A program made the position numbers and the translations under genes. From JAWKZG01 sp041396125 (GTDB lineage Bacteria; Pseudomonadota; Gammaproteobacteria; Competibacterales; Competibacteraceae): a stretch of 64,000 nt of DNA. The notes beneath the pieces were generated by a model. It had not been told where the DNA came from. It searched no databases and worked only from the letters and a program-made list of their open reading frames with translations. The stretch is taken from the NCBI GenBank assembly GCA_041396125.1, contig JAWKZG010000002.1, forward strand, positions 372,001 to 436,000, given 5' to 3'. Shown in pieces: positions 8,482 through 18,158 of this stretch (positions within the stretch are counted from its first letter, which is position 1; every line of letters starts with the position of its first letter).

Positions 8482-9840
8482 TTAAAATGTCCATTGCAGT
8501 TGAATTGCAGCTAAATCGACGCTGGCTTCATATTCGCCATCCAGCGTGTTCCCAACCGGGACGCCGGCCAGCCCGCCAGTGCTGACTTCGGTGTCCCGGA
8601 TGGGTGTATCGTCGACGAAGATATGTACATAAGCGAAATCCAGACTGAAGTTTTGTGAAATAGTATAGCTGGCTCCCAGGCTTAGCCAGAGGCGGTCATT
8701 GTCGGGAATACGCGGGGTGCGATAGTCGGCACCGGGAACCGGTGATTCATCATAGGCCACACCAGCCCGCAGCAGCCACTGGGGCGAATGGCGATAATTG
8801 ACACCTAAAGAGTAGCGATAAACGTTCTGCCAGTTTTCCGGTTGCACGGATGGATTCGGATCGGGGTTGAACGGATCATCGCTGAACTTGATCCTCAGTT
8901 CGTCAAACTCGCTCCAGTTTGTCCAGGTGACATCGCCCATAACTGCCCAGCGATTGTCCAGCTCATGGTAAGCGCTGAGCGAGAGCGTAGCGGGTGTGGT
9001 GATATCTGCCGAGCCGCCGCGAGTGCGCGAGGGGCCAGCCAGGGGAACAGCAAAATCGGGTATGGTCAGGGTATTGTCGCCCTCTAGGGAATGGTCTATC
9101 CGGGAGCGGTAGGCCAGACCGAACCGGGTACCGGGAGATATCTGGTATAGCAGACCTAAATTGAAACCAAAGCCCCAGTCATCGCCGGTTAGCTCGCTAA
9201 ACCCGTCCAGCGCCGGTGTCGATGGGGTTGCGCCAGGGACGCCGGAAAGATAGCCCAGAGTGCCGAAATCCAGTGCATTGCTTAAGGTCGCATCGGCGTA
9301 TTGTGCGCTCAGTCCGAAGCCCAGGGATAAGTGTTCGTCGACTTTATACGCTAGTGCCGGATTGATATTAATAGTGATAAGTTCGGATTTCACGGCATGG
9401 TAGCGACCGATCCAGCTATGATCGTACTCTGTTGCTAGGCCATATAAGGTGCTGATACCAAAACCGAAACTAAGCTTGTCATTGATAGGCCGGATGTAAT
9501 AAAAATTGGGTACTGTAGCGATTGCACCACCATCATCACTGAGTTTGCCCGTTGTCGGGCCGCCAATACCATTGCTCGAATTGTGATCTTTGAATTCGGT
9601 ATTGGGGGAGATGATGTGGACACCAAATTCGGTTTGTGCCGGCAATCGGACTAAACCTGCCGGATTAGACATAACCGTGGAGCCGTCTTCGGCAATTGCG
9701 CTGCCACCTGAAAATGCATTGCCGAGCCCTTTTACGCTTTGTTCCTGTACTTGAAAACCGGCACCTAACACGGCGCAGGGCAATGCTAAGCCGATCAGGT
9801 TGGTGAAAGCTGTTAAGTAAGGTAAATCTTTTTTTATCAT
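8482..9840 (-). CDS. FadL/OmpP1/TodX-family long-chain fatty acid porin
   Basis: A 452-residue outer-membrane beta-barrel protein. After the signal peptide (ending near VLGA) it has the signature N-terminal hatch GFQVQEQSVKGLGNAF and STVMSNPAG seen in FadL and OmpP1 proteins. The body is a run of alternating amphipathic strands, and the C-terminus is IQLQWTF with the terminal aromatic needed for barrel insertion. The start at 9840 is supported by GGAGG nine bases upstream; a longer start only adds charged residues before the signal peptide. It is the likely first gene of a porin-lipase unit. Substrate probably long-chain fatty acids or other hydrophobic compounds. Confidence 0.9.
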   Translation of the reverse strand: MIKKDLPYLTAFTNLIGLALPCAVLGAGFQVQEQSVKGLGNAFSGGSAIAEDGSTVMSNPAGLVRLPAQTEFGVHIISPNTEFKDHNSSNGIGGPTTGKLSDDGGAIATVPNFYYIRPINDKLSFGFGISTLYGLATEYDHSWIGRYHAVKSELITININPALAYKVDEHLSLGFGLSAQYADATLSNALDFGTLGYLSGVPGATPSTPALDGFSELTGDDWGFGFNLGLLYQISPGTRFGLAYRSRIDHSLEGDNTLTIPDFAVPLAGPSRTRGGSADITTPATLSLSAYHELDNRWAVMGDVTWTNWSEFDELRIKFSDDPFNPDPNPSVQPENWQNVYRYSLGVNYRHSPQWLLRAGVAYDESPVPGADYRTPRIPDNDRLWLSLGASYTISQNFSLDFAYVHIFVDDTPIRDTEVSTGGLAGVPVGNTLDGEYEASVDLAAIQLQWTF

Positions 9841-9957
9841 GAGCTTGTACCTCCGCCCGCGTATTTTTATAGGGCTCAATCATAATACGCGTTATCGCTC
9901 CAGATGCCCATACCCGGAAGCCCGTTCCCCGGAAACCGCACTTAAGGTACCGGTTTA

Positions 9958-10374
9958 CTACTCTGGCAGGCGTGTTGATAGCGCTCTCGGTTGTCCCTCG
10001 TGATCAAGCGCTACATAGACAATAACCGCCTGGGTAACTTTGACGGTGTGCAGAATATTCTTATGCCAGCGCTGGGCAAAAACATCGATTTGCACGGTAA
10101 TCGAGGTGTTGCCTGTTTTGACAATTTCGGCGAAACAGCTGACCAGATCGCCGACAAAAACGGGTTTGTGAAATTCCATTGATGTCACAGCAACAGTTGC
10201 TACCCGGCCATTGGCGCGGCCGGCAGCGACGATACCGCCAGCGATATCCATCTGTGACATAATCCAGCCGCCAAAAATATGCCCTGAGGGGTTGGTATCG
10301 GCCGGCATGGCCAGAATGCGTACGACGGGTTGCCGGTCGCTGGGGAAGGATACTTCTGTAGGGGATTGCTGCAC
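9958..10374 (-). CDS. yciA: Acyl-CoA thioesterase, YciA type (hotdog fold)
   Basis: A 138-residue single-hotdog thioesterase. It shows the family core: MPADTNPSGHIFGGWIMSQ near residues 24-42 (with the catalytic Asp and glycines), then VTSMEFHKPVFVGDLV, and the C-terminal AVIVYVALD strand. YciA enzymes hydrolyse short to medium acyl-CoA in the cytosol, controlling free CoA and acyl-CoA levels. It lies between the FadL-type porin and the Bat operon, downstream of batD by 67 bases, and may be read from either the Bat promoter or its own. Assignment to the family is secure; substrate range is not. Confidence 0.9.
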   Translation of the reverse strand: MQQSPTEVSFPSDRQPVVRILAMPADTNPSGHIFGGWIMSQMDIAGGIVAAGRANGRVATVAVTSMEFHKPVFVGDLVSCFAEIVKTGNTSITVQIDVFAQRWHKNILHTVKVTQAVIVYVALDHEGQPRALSTRLPE

Positions 10375-10441
10375 GGTATTACTCCACGGTATTACTGATC
10401 TGGCCAGGAAAAACGGTAATAAAAATAAGTCGTATTAAGCG

Positions 10442-12250
10442 TTATGACCGCTGCGGATAAAGTGGTGCAAGACCGTCTTCCGAGACGGCCTTGACAGGCG
10501 TCTGGCGCGCTGTTGTGGCAGGGCCGTGACGAAGAACAGCCGCCAGCTCATTGCCTCGCCAGGGCGGGTCGCTTTTGGCGTCATAAATTGCCCGGTCCAG
10601 CTCGCGTATAACCGCAGCAGCCTGCGGCCAGCGTAGTGCCAGTGCGCCCAGATTGGTTGGCGGATGCTGTGGCCAGATGGCGCCAGCCCACTGTAAAAGC
10701 GCGTGCGCTGCCGCATGGGCATCGTTAGCCTGGCAGGCTTGCAGGGCCTCTTGCCGCAGCTTTCTGGTGGAGAGCGCGGCGGTGGAGGAGGGAGCATCAG
10801 CTTGCGGGTTGTGATGTCGATCATGCCACCAAGCCAGTAATGTGGCGCACCACAATAGGAATAATAACAAACTGAGCCAGCGCCATAACAGGCTGTTTGT
10901 CAGCCAGCTGCCGGTATCCGGTTGGAGCAGACGGTCCGGCCTGGCTGTGCTGGTCAGCGGCGGTGCTGTTGCGTTTGTTGCTGTGGGCGATTGAGCGGGG
11001 GTGGCCGGAGGTGCTGCAGAGGTGCTGGCTGCAGGCAAAATGGTGAAAGTCTGGGCTGGTAATACGGCGGTTTGTTGCTGATCGCTTTGGGTATCCCACC
11101 AAATCAGACTGATTTCCGGCAGTGTGATTTCACCGGCGCGGGTCGGCACGATGGCAATTTTCTGTTCGCGCTTACCAACCAGCCAGGCACCCTCATAGCG
11201 AGTCGAGGTTTCTGCCTGATCATAATAGAGGTTTACGCCGCTTAGCGGTGGCATGCGCAGCTCCGGTAATTGCCCTGCCTCCAGGCCGGTTGCTTCGATC
11301 AGCAATGTACGTGTGACGGGTTCGCCGACCCGAAACACAGGAGGATTGCTGGACCACTGTTCCCGCAGTGTAAGCTGCCAGCTTGGTAGCCAGGTCTGAA
11401 CATTGGTGCCCGTGTTATCGCCCGCGTTATCCCCAGGGCCATAATCAGCAGGGCGGGGGCGCACCTGCAGTGTGATGGGTTCGCTGTTGATTTGTATGCG
11501 CCGGCCGCGACTCAGGCTTTGTTGACCCGGTTGACGATTTCCCACCCGACCGCGTAGCGTCAGTGAGGGCAAGATCAGCTCACCGCTTTTTTCCGGAATC
11601 AGCGCATAATTGCGCTCGAAGACCTGATAGTTGCGGCCATCACGTTCGGCAACATAGCGCTTCATCTCACCCAGTGGTTGCAACAGGGCATCCTGCAGAG
11701 TGCCGTTGCGTCGCAGCGTGTCATCAGCCAACGGTGCGGCCAGGAAAATCCGCTCGCTGTAGCGCACCTGCTCCTGCACGTAGGGGTTCCGCGGTTCGGC
11801 GCTGACTTCGATGAAAATATCTTTGGCGGCTTCATCCAGTTGCGGCGCGGGCAACACCGTGAGCGTCAAGGGGTTGGTTTTCAGTTTCGGGCCAATGCTG
11901 AGAGCAGGAATAGCCAGAGTACCAGTGGTTTTGGGCTCCAGTTCAAAAATCCAGCGATTCAGTACCGTCTGCTGATTATTGATCAGCTGAATTTGAGTGC
12001 GGCTGCTGCTGTTGAGGATATCGAATGACTCCGTCAAGCGCCCGACATCCGGGCTTTCGCCACTGACCTGACCATCCACTTCGATAGTCAGCACGACTGT
12101 TTCACCTTCAAAAACCGAGGTTTTGTCAAGCATTGCACGCACCGACTGTGCGGAAACACTGAAACTGCTGCAGAATCCAATCAGCAAGAGGCTAAGACGC
12201 AAAAACGGCGTCAGTCGCAATTTTCGAAACTCTTTCACCATGCGCGTCAT
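10442..12250 (-). CDS. batD: BatD-family protein (aerotolerance operon)
   Basis: A 602-residue exported membrane-anchored protein: signal peptide (LLIGFCSSFSVSAQ), then repeated immunoglobulin-like beta domains beginning RAMLDKTSVFEGETVVLTIEVDG, the usual BatD opening, and a transmembrane segment near residue 465 (WRWLSLLLFLLWCATLLAWW) before a cytoplasmic tail. BatD proteins are part of the MoxR-linked Bat system found in many Gram-negatives; their periplasmic domains probably interact with the VWA proteins BatA/B. It is the last gene of the operon, 116 bases after the batB/C stop. Two ATG codons nine bases apart can serve as start. Confidence 0.88.
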   Translation of the reverse strand: MTRMVKEFRKLRLTPFLRLSLLLIGFCSSFSVSAQSVRAMLDKTSVFEGETVVLTIEVDGQVSGESPDVGRLTESFDILNSSSRTQIQLINNQQTVLNRWIFELEPKTTGTLAIPALSIGPKLKTNPLTLTVLPAPQLDEAAKDIFIEVSAEPRNPYVQEQVRYSERIFLAAPLADDTLRRNGTLQDALLQPLGEMKRYVAERDGRNYQVFERNYALIPEKSGELILPSLTLRGRVGNRQPGQQSLSRGRRIQINSEPITLQVRPRPADYGPGDNAGDNTGTNVQTWLPSWQLTLREQWSSNPPVFRVGEPVTRTLLIEATGLEAGQLPELRMPPLSGVNLYYDQAETSTRYEGAWLVGKREQKIAIVPTRAGEITLPEISLIWWDTQSDQQQTAVLPAQTFTILPAASTSAAPPATPAQSPTATNATAPPLTSTARPDRLLQPDTGSWLTNSLLWRWLSLLLFLLWCATLLAWWHDRHHNPQADAPSSTAALSTRKLRQEALQACQANDAHAAAHALLQWAGAIWPQHPPTNLGALALRWPQAAAVIRELDRAIYDAKSDPPWRGNELAAVLRHGPATTARQTPVKAVSEDGLAPLYPQRS

Positions 12251-12366
12251 TGACTCCTGCAGCAGTGCGTGACCGGATTGCTTATAAACGGATTTTTGCT
12301 ACACAGTGTTATCGAGCGTGCTGTCGTATTCATCATCTGCATGGTCTTTGTTGGCATAGCGGTAAC

Positions 12367-14228
12367 TCACCAGGGATCGATATTATCGGCTGGATCGGTC
12401 GGCCGGTTTTTGTACTGATATAAAAACTTGCGCCGTAACAGACCACCAGGATCATCCGGAATACGGCGCAGCCATTGGTCCATAATCTGTTGCTCTTCTT
12501 CGGTTAACGGATCGCTGCCAGCCTGGGCGGTTTGCTGATTATTGGTTTCCTGAGCCTGTTGTTCTTCGCTCTCTTGCGATTGCTCGGACTGCGCGGCATC
12601 TTCAGCGCTTTGTTCCGATTCATTTTCGTTGTCCTGGTTTGCGAGTCGCCGGAAGACTGACTTTGATCGCCCTGTGCCTGCTGCTGATCACCGGGTTGTT
12701 GATCGGCATTGTTGGGTTCCGGATTAGTCTGGCCGGCCTGCTCGTCGGCCTGTCCGTCCCCACTGGATTCCTGTTTGGTTGATTCGTCCTGCGCGCCACG
12801 CTGTTGTTGTTGTTGCTGCTGCTGTTGCTGCTGTTCTTTGAGCAATTGTTCGACCTGTTCCCGATTGGCCTGCGCCTCGGTAAAACCCGGCTGCAGAGTC
12901 AGTGCCTCGTCATAGGCCGCCAGCGCTTCCTGCAGACGACCAGCCAGCGCCAGGGCATTGCCGCGGTTGTAATGGCCTGTGGCATCGGGCATCTGGGCGA
13001 ACTGCTCCGCTGCTTGTTCATATTCGCCCAGACGGTAGGCGGCAGTGCCACGCTGCCAGGGATCGGTAGCCAGCTGCAAAGCCTGTTCGGCGTTTTGTTG
13101 GGCTAGTGCCTGCGCTGCTTGCTGATCTCGTCGCAGCCATAAATCAGACCACTCCAGGGCGCTTACCGGGCGTGGCAGGGGTAGGCAGAGCAGCGCCAGT
13201 ACGAATAACCAGCCTGGTCGAAACGCCAACGCGGCCAGCGGGAGTAAAAGCAGTACCAGCCAGGGGCCTTGATCGTGCCAGCGCGCGGTACTTAAACTGT
13301 CATCATTGGCCAATGCTTCGGTTAGTTCTAGCAGCACTTGGTCAAGATCGCTGGCATCAACACTGATCCGTGCGTACTGGCCCTGTCCCTGCCGAGCCAG
13401 AGCACGCAGTCCGGCCTCGTCAAGTTGTGCCACGACAATGGCACCGCTATCGTCTTTTAATAATTCGCCGGATGCTGCCGTCACCGGAGCACCTTGCAGT
13501 GTGCCAATGCCCAGAACCGATACGCTATAGCCCTGGGTTGCCAGCTGTGCCGCACGTGTCAGCGTTGCGTCGTACTCGGCCGCCGGTGCCACAGAGTCCG
13601 TCAGGACAATGACCTGTCCCTGCTGCACACCGGCTTGCTGCAGCAAGTCCTGCGCCTGCTGCAGAGCCGGCTCCAGGCGACTGCCGGCGAGCGGCATCAG
13701 TGCGCTGTCCAGGGCTGGCAGCAGATTGGCGATGGTCTCGGTATCCACAGTCAGCGGGGTGACGGTAAATGCATCACCCGCGTAAACGATTAAACCGGTC
13801 TGTACATCTTCGCTGCGCAGTAAAATATCGTTAATCTTGAACTTCGCCCGTTGCAGCCGGGAAGGTTTCAGATCGACGGCATTCATGGACTGCGATAAAT
13901 CCAGGATCAGTACCCGTGCCGCCTGGTTAGCGTAAACCGGCAAAGGTTGCTGACTCCAGGTCGGGCCGGCCAGAGCCAGCACACCGAGTACCCAGGCTGT
14001 GCCGAGTAATATACCCAGACTGCGCTGCCGCTGCCGGTTGCCACGGGTCAGCAGGTGGGCCAGTAAATGAGCGTCACAAACCCGGCTCCAGGCCGCTTCA
14101 CCAGCGCGGTTGTGCGCCAGTTGCCAGAGCAGAAATGGCAACATCAGCAAGGCCAGCAGCCACCAGGGGCGCAGAAAATGGAACTGTGCCAGTGCGTCGG
14201 TGAGGAGTTCAGGCGTCAGCGGATTCAT
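12367..14228 (-). CDS. batB: BatB/BatC fusion: VWA domain plus TPR protein (one frameshift)
   Basis: An inner-membrane protein with an N-terminal transmembrane helix, a von Willebrand A domain with the MIDAS motif DLSQSM near residue 109, further membrane helices, and then BatC-type TPR repeats from about residue 360 (YNRGNALALAGRLQEALAAY). A glutamine tract and a Q/S/D/N-rich linker follow. The frame breaks near 12638, in a TTT run; adding one base restores a proper end with WLRRIPDDPGGLLRRKF, the conserved BatB/C C-terminus, and a TGA at 12367. The repaired protein has about 620 residues. The start at 14228 overlaps the BatA stop (ATGA). The indel looks like a sequencing error. Confidence 0.87.
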
Positions 14229-15226
14229 GCTTCTTCTGGCCCTGTTTGATCTAGTCTGCTGCGCAGTAGTGGTGCCCACACCAGTAGCGCAGTGAGTAGT
14301 AATACCATCGCCAGCGGCCAGGGATAGAGTTCATCGACCGGGCGGAAACTTTCGGTGTCGGCTTCGAGTGGTTCCAATTCATCCAGCAGTGCGTAGATGC
14401 GCTCCAGCTCTTGGGTATCACGGGCACGGAAATAACGTCCGCCGGTTTCGTCTGCAATCTGGCGCAGTGTGTCTTCATCAAGGTCAGCCGAGGGGTTGAC
14501 GCGGGTGGTGCCGAAAATACCCTGGGTTATCATTTCTTCCGCACCGACACCAATGGTATAGATGCGCAGGTTTTGTTGTGCTGCCAGATCAGCCGCGCGG
14601 GCCGGACTGATAACGCCGGTATTGTTGGCACCATCAGTCAGCAGTACCAAGACCCGGTCTGTGACAGTCAGATCACGTAACCGCTTCAGGGTGAGTGCAA
14701 TAGCGTCGCCGATGGCAGTCTCCTTACCGGCCAGACCGATTTCGGCCTCGTCGAGCAGGGTCCGTACTGTTTTCAGGTCGAAGGTAAGCGGGGCTTGCAT
14801 ATAAGCCTGACTGCCGAACAGAATCAAGCCGATCCGATCACCCTGGCGTCGGCTGATAAACTCGCCGGCGATGGCTTTGACCGCACGCAAGCGTGTGACA
14901 TGACGACCGGATAGCTCCATATCGGCGGTATTCATGCTGCCAGAGATGTCCACTGCAAGCACCAGATCACGGCCGCTGAGCGGCAGTTGCACCGGCTCGC
15001 CCAACCATTGTGGCCGACAGGCAGCGAGCACCAGTAATAACCAGATCAGCCAGGCCAGCGCACGCCGGCTCCAGCCTGAGCGCGTTGGAGCGTGTTGTGT
15101 CGCCAGCGCTGTATAAAATGGCAAGCGCAGGCCGGCGCTGGGCTGCTGTGCTGCCGGTGGCAGCCAACGGGCCAGCAGCGGCAAGGGCAGAATGAGCAGA
15201 AGATAGGGCCAGGCAAATTGCAGCAT
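14225..15226 (-). CDS. batA: BatA: VWA-domain membrane protein
   Basis: A 333-residue inner-membrane protein with two N-terminal hydrophobic helices (FAWPYLLLILPLPLLARW and WLIWLLLVLAA), a VWA domain with the metal-site motif DISGSM near residue 92 and LLTDGANNTG later, and a C-terminal helix (WPLAMVLLLTALLVW). BatA pairs with BatB and is thought to work with the MoxR ATPase in assembling or maintaining envelope protein complexes. I placed the start at 15226 because the hydrophobic anchor begins immediately there; upstream in-frame codons run through the DUF4381 gene. It overlaps the batB/C start by four bases. Confidence 0.9.
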   Translation of the reverse strand: MLQFAWPYLLLILPLPLLARWLPPAAQQPSAGLRLPFYTALATQHAPTRSGWSRRALAWLIWLLLVLAACRPQWLGEPVQLPLSGRDLVLAVDISGSMNTADMELSGRHVTRLRAVKAIAGEFISRRQGDRIGLILFGSQAYMQAPLTFDLKTVRTLLDEAEIGLAGKETAIGDAIALTLKRLRDLTVTDRVLVLLTDGANNTGVISPARAADLAAQQNLRIYTIGVGAEEMITQGIFGTTRVNPSADLDEDTLRQIADETGGRYFRARDTQELERIYALLDELEPLEADTESFRPVDELYPWPLAMVLLLTALLVWAPLLRSRLDQTGPEEA

Positions 15227-15230
15227 GGAG

Positions 15231-15701
15231 TCAGACGTTTCGCTTGATCCAGCGCTCAGCCAGCTGGGGCAAGGTTTGCGGCCAGTCAGTCTGCGTGCTG
15301 TCAGGGTTTTGATAGGGGGCGGTGAGCAGGGCGCGGCCTGGTCCCTGGCTGAACTGATCAGTGGCACCGCTACTATCGAGAAAGCGCAGCCAGTCTTCGC
15401 CGTGCAGGCCGGCAACCTGCTCGGGTGGGAAACGTGTCAGCGCCAGCCGGCGCAGCAGCACCGAGATTTCGCTGGCCAGTTGTGGGGCTGGACAGTTGGC
15501 GCAGAGGGCATGTAATTGTTTTAATTGACGTTGCCGCCAGCGCCAGCGTTGCCAGCCTTTCCATAGTATCAGCGTTAACCAGCCAAGTAGTACGAGAGTC
15601 AGCAGCGCCAGCAACCACCAGCCGATTGCCGGTGGCCACCAATCGGGCTCAGGCGGCGTTTGAATATCGTGCAGTTGTTGCAATAAATTGGTCGGGTTCA
15701 T
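15231..15701 (-). CDS. DUF4381 domain protein of the MoxR/Bat operon
   Basis: A 156-residue protein with one transmembrane helix near residues 25-46 (WWLLALLTLVLLGWLTLILW) after the short leader LHDIQTPPEPDWWPPA, which is the DUF4381 signature. The cytoplasmic part ends with LPQLAERWIKR. DUF4381 proteins occur almost only between DUF58 and BatA genes, so the operon position supports the call. It ends 4 bases before batA. Exact role unknown; it is presumed to be a scaffold in the MoxR-VWA complex. Confidence 0.88.
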   Translation of the reverse strand: MNPTNLLQQLHDIQTPPEPDWWPPAIGWWLLALLTLVLLGWLTLILWKGWQRWRWRQRQLKQLHALCANCPAPQLASEISVLLRRLALTRFPPEQVAGLHGEDWLRFLDSSGATDQFSQGPGRALLTAPYQNPDSTQTDWPQTLPQLAERWIKRNV

Positions 15702-15709
15702 ACAACGGC

Positions 15710-16654
15710 TCAGGTTCCGGCACGGGCATACGATGGCGTCGTGCGCCGTTGCGCCAATCCTTGCTGTAAAGTGAGCAGCAGGTCGCCATGCGTCGTGAAA
15801 CTGAGTAAAGGTATTGCAGAGCGCTCGGTGAGCGACAGCAGCTGTTGCTGGCGGGCTTCGAATAATTGCCGGTAGCGTTGCCGGCCTGGCGCTGAACGAC
15901 TATTGAAAAAAGACAGCTGGGTCCCGTCTGAAATTCCGTAAAGGCCGGGTGGCGGCGGTGCCTGCTCAAGAGGGTCAAGGATCTGGCAGGCAACCAGATC
16001 ATTATGGCGGCGGATCAGCATCAGATGTCGCTCGGCGTCCTGAGACAGCTGATAAAAATCGCTGATTAAAAAAACCAGGCTACCAGGGCGTACAACACGG
16101 CGCAGGTTTTGCAAAACAGTCGCAATATCACATGTTGAGGTATCAGCGCTGGAGGCGTTCCAATCCGTTAATGCCCTAATCAGACGCAAAGCGCTATTCC
16201 GTCCACCCCGAGGCGGTAATTCATGATGCCCGAACGCGCCAAACAGAAAGGCACCAACCCGGTCACCATGCCGGATAGCGGCCCAGGCCAGCAATGCGGC
16301 CAGGCGAGCGGCTACAACTTTTTTCAGACTGACGCGGCTGCCGAAATCCATCGAAGGATTACAGTCAATCAGCAGCAAGACCGGGCGTTCCCGTTCTTCC
16401 TGGTAAATCTTGGTATGCGGTTTCCCGGTGCGGGCGGTTACCCGCCAGTCCATAGTACGAATGTCATCGCCAGGCTGATAGCCGCGCGATTCCTGGTAAT
16501 CCATGCCACGGCCCCGGAAGCGGGAGTGCTGCTGGCCACCCTGGGTGGCACCGCTGCGCCGCTGGCCCGGTAATACCAGTTTAGTGGCAGGCAATCGCAA
16601 CTGGATCAGCTCGTCAGGGTTGATTTCGACCCCTGTCAAGGCAGTACGACTCAC
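15710..16654 (-). CDS. DUF58 domain protein of the MoxR/Bat operon
   Basis: A 314-residue soluble protein with the DUF58 signature: RGRGMDYQESRGYQPGDD near residues 47-65 and RTMDWRVTARTGKP just after, followed by a VWA-like fold with LLLIDCNPSMDFG where the metal-site serines would be. DUF58 proteins associate with MoxR ATPases. The start ATG overlaps the moxR stop, and the gene ends 8 bases before the DUF4381 gene, so the whole block 17661 to 10442 reads as one operon. Confidence 0.9.
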   Translation of the reverse strand: MSRTALTGVEINPDELIQLRLPATKLVLPGQRRSGATQGGQQHSRFRGRGMDYQESRGYQPGDDIRTMDWRVTARTGKPHTKIYQEERERPVLLLIDCNPSMDFGSRVSLKKVVAARLAALLAWAAIRHGDRVGAFLFGAFGHHELPPRGGRNSALRLIRALTDWNASSADTSTCDIATVLQNLRRVVRPGSLVFLISDFYQLSQDAERHLMLIRRHNDLVACQILDPLEQAPPPPGLYGISDGTQLSFFNSRSAPGRQRYRQLFEARQQQLLSLTERSAIPLLSFTTHGDLLLTLQQGLAQRRTTPSYARAGT

Positions 16655-17661
16655 GGAATAGGCACCCGCTGCAGCAGCTCAGTTATGAAATGATCGGCAT
16701 CGATGCCTTCCGCTTCCGCTTCGAATGAGATCAATACCCGATGCCGTAAGATTTCGTAGATCACCGCATGAATGTCTTCCGGAGAAACGTAATCGCGCCC
16801 CTGCAGCCAGGCGTGGGCGCGCGCGCAACGATCCAGCGCAATGGTGGCACGCGGACTGGCACCATAGGCCACCCAGCTGGCCAATTTGCTGCCATAGGGC
16901 GAGGGGTCGCGAGTGGCCAGTACGAGCTGCACCAGGTATTCGCTTAATTGCGGTGCCAGGTAAAGATCCAGAACTTCGCGCTGAGCCTGAAAAATATGTG
17001 CCTGGCTGACCTGGGTGTAATCACGCTGGTGGTGATCGATCCGCTCGCGCGCTTGCTCGCGCGCCAGTTGCAGGATTTGCTGTTCCGCTTCGGCATTGGG
17101 ATAACTGATCCGCACGTGCATCAGAAAGCGATCCAGTTGCGCCTCGGGTAAAGGATAAGTGCCTTCCTGCTCAATCGGGTTTTGCGTCGCCATGACCAAA
17201 AATAAAGACGGTAAGGGATAGGTCGTGCGACCGATAGTAACCTGCCGTTCGCCCATCGCTTCCAGTAAAGCCGATTGAACCTTGGCCGGCGCACGGTTAA
17301 CTTCGTCAGCCAGGATGACGTTATGAAAAATCGGGCCCTGTTGAAACTCGAACGTACCGGTTTGTGGGCGATAGATATCAGTGCCGGTTAAATCAGCAGG
17401 TAACAGGTCGGGAGTAAACTGGAGACGATGAAAATCGCCTTCTATCCGTTGGGCCAGTTCTTTTATAGCGGTGGTTTTTGCCAGTCCGGGGGCGCCTTCC
17501 ACTAGCAGATGACCGTCTGCCAGCAGGGCGATCAGCAAGCGGTCAACCAGATCTGCCTGCCCGATGATGTGTTGTTGAATTTCTGTTCGCAAGGTTTTGA
17601 ACGCCTGGAAAACAGGACGATCGGGCTGTTTCTCAGTCTGGATGTTAGCTGCTTCGCTCAT
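16651..17661 (-). CDS. moxR: MoxR-family AAA+ ATPase
   Basis: A 336-residue AAA+ ATPase with Walker A GAPGLAKT near residue 57, Walker B ILADEVNRA near 119, sensor 1 MATQNPIEQEGTYPLPEAQLDRF and the lid domain WVAYGASPRATIAL. MoxR ATPases act as chaperone-like activators of VWA-domain partners, here encoded downstream. I chose the ATG at 17661 because the MoxR family begins near QAFKTLRTEIQQHIIGQ; upstream in-frame residues do not resemble the family. First gene of the Bat operon, divergent from the initiator tRNA, with about 125 bases of shared upstream region. Confidence 0.92.
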   Translation of the reverse strand: MSEAANIQTEKQPDRPVFQAFKTLRTEIQQHIIGQADLVDRLLIALLADGHLLVEGAPGLAKTTAIKELAQRIEGDFHRLQFTPDLLPADLTGTDIYRPQTGTFEFQQGPIFHNVILADEVNRAPAKVQSALLEAMGERQVTIGRTTYPLPSLFLVMATQNPIEQEGTYPLPEAQLDRFLMHVRISYPNAEAEQQILQLAREQARERIDHHQRDYTQVSQAHIFQAQREVLDLYLAPQLSEYLVQLVLATRDPSPYGSKLASWVAYGASPRATIALDRCARAHAWLQGRDYVSPEDIHAVIYEILRHRVLISFEAEAEGIDADHFITELLQRVPIP

Positions 17662-17786
17662 GCGGTAAATTCCGAACTCCATAAAAAAGCGGTTGAAGTG
17701 TATGCCAAGACAGCTGATTATTATAGAGTATGTTGAATCAGCATGGATGCGCGGCAGCTGCAAGAGAAAATTACTGGCTAGTAACC

Positions 17787-17815
17787 TTGTAAAGTCGCTC
17801 GTTCATTGTTACTAT
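17787..17815 (+). promoter_or_regulatory. Probable sigma-70 promoter of the initiator tRNA operon
   Basis: TTGTAA at 17787-17792 and TACTAT at 17810-17815 are separated by 17 bases. Transcription would start about 5 bases before the mature tRNA end. The boxes match the consensus in 4 of 6 positions each. Position and spacing make this the best candidate for driving the tRNA and the genes behind it. Confidence 0.5.
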
Positions 17816-17826
17816 AGCGCCGCTAT

Positions 17827-17903
<77 letters not shown>

Positions 17904-17904
17904 C

Positions 17905-17929
17905 TAAAGCCCCTAGCGGGCTTTTTTTA
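17905..17929 (+). terminator. Rho-independent terminator after tRNA-fMet
   Basis: AAAGCCC, a CTAG loop region, then GGGCTTTTTTT forms a short GC stem followed by seven Ts directly after the tRNA 3' end. It may attenuate rather than fully stop transcription into rimP, as these genes form one transcript in E. coli. Confidence 0.75.
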
Positions 17930-18066
17930 TGTGGTTTGTGTGATTGCTGTGTGATATTTAGTTGTGGCGTTCGGCCTTTGCGCCCTTTCGATGTTTGCGC
18001 CACACGCGATTTTCAGGTCGCAGATGGGATGCGACCAGTGCTGGATTTAGCAGCAAATAATAAAGG

Positions 18067-18086
18067 TGGGCCTTAGGCCCATTTTT
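18067..18086 (+). terminator. Second rho-independent hairpin before rimP
   Basis: TGGGCC, loop TTA, GGCCCA, then five Ts. It lies in the 255-base stretch between the tRNA and rimP, where I see no gene. Two hairpins in a row suggest that rimP has its own promoter downstream or that read-through is regulated. Confidence 0.65.
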
Positions 18087-18158
18087 CGTTTGTGCGAATA
18101 ATGTTTGTGCACATTGCGATGGTGTGACCTTACTGTACTGTAATGCGGTGAATTGACG

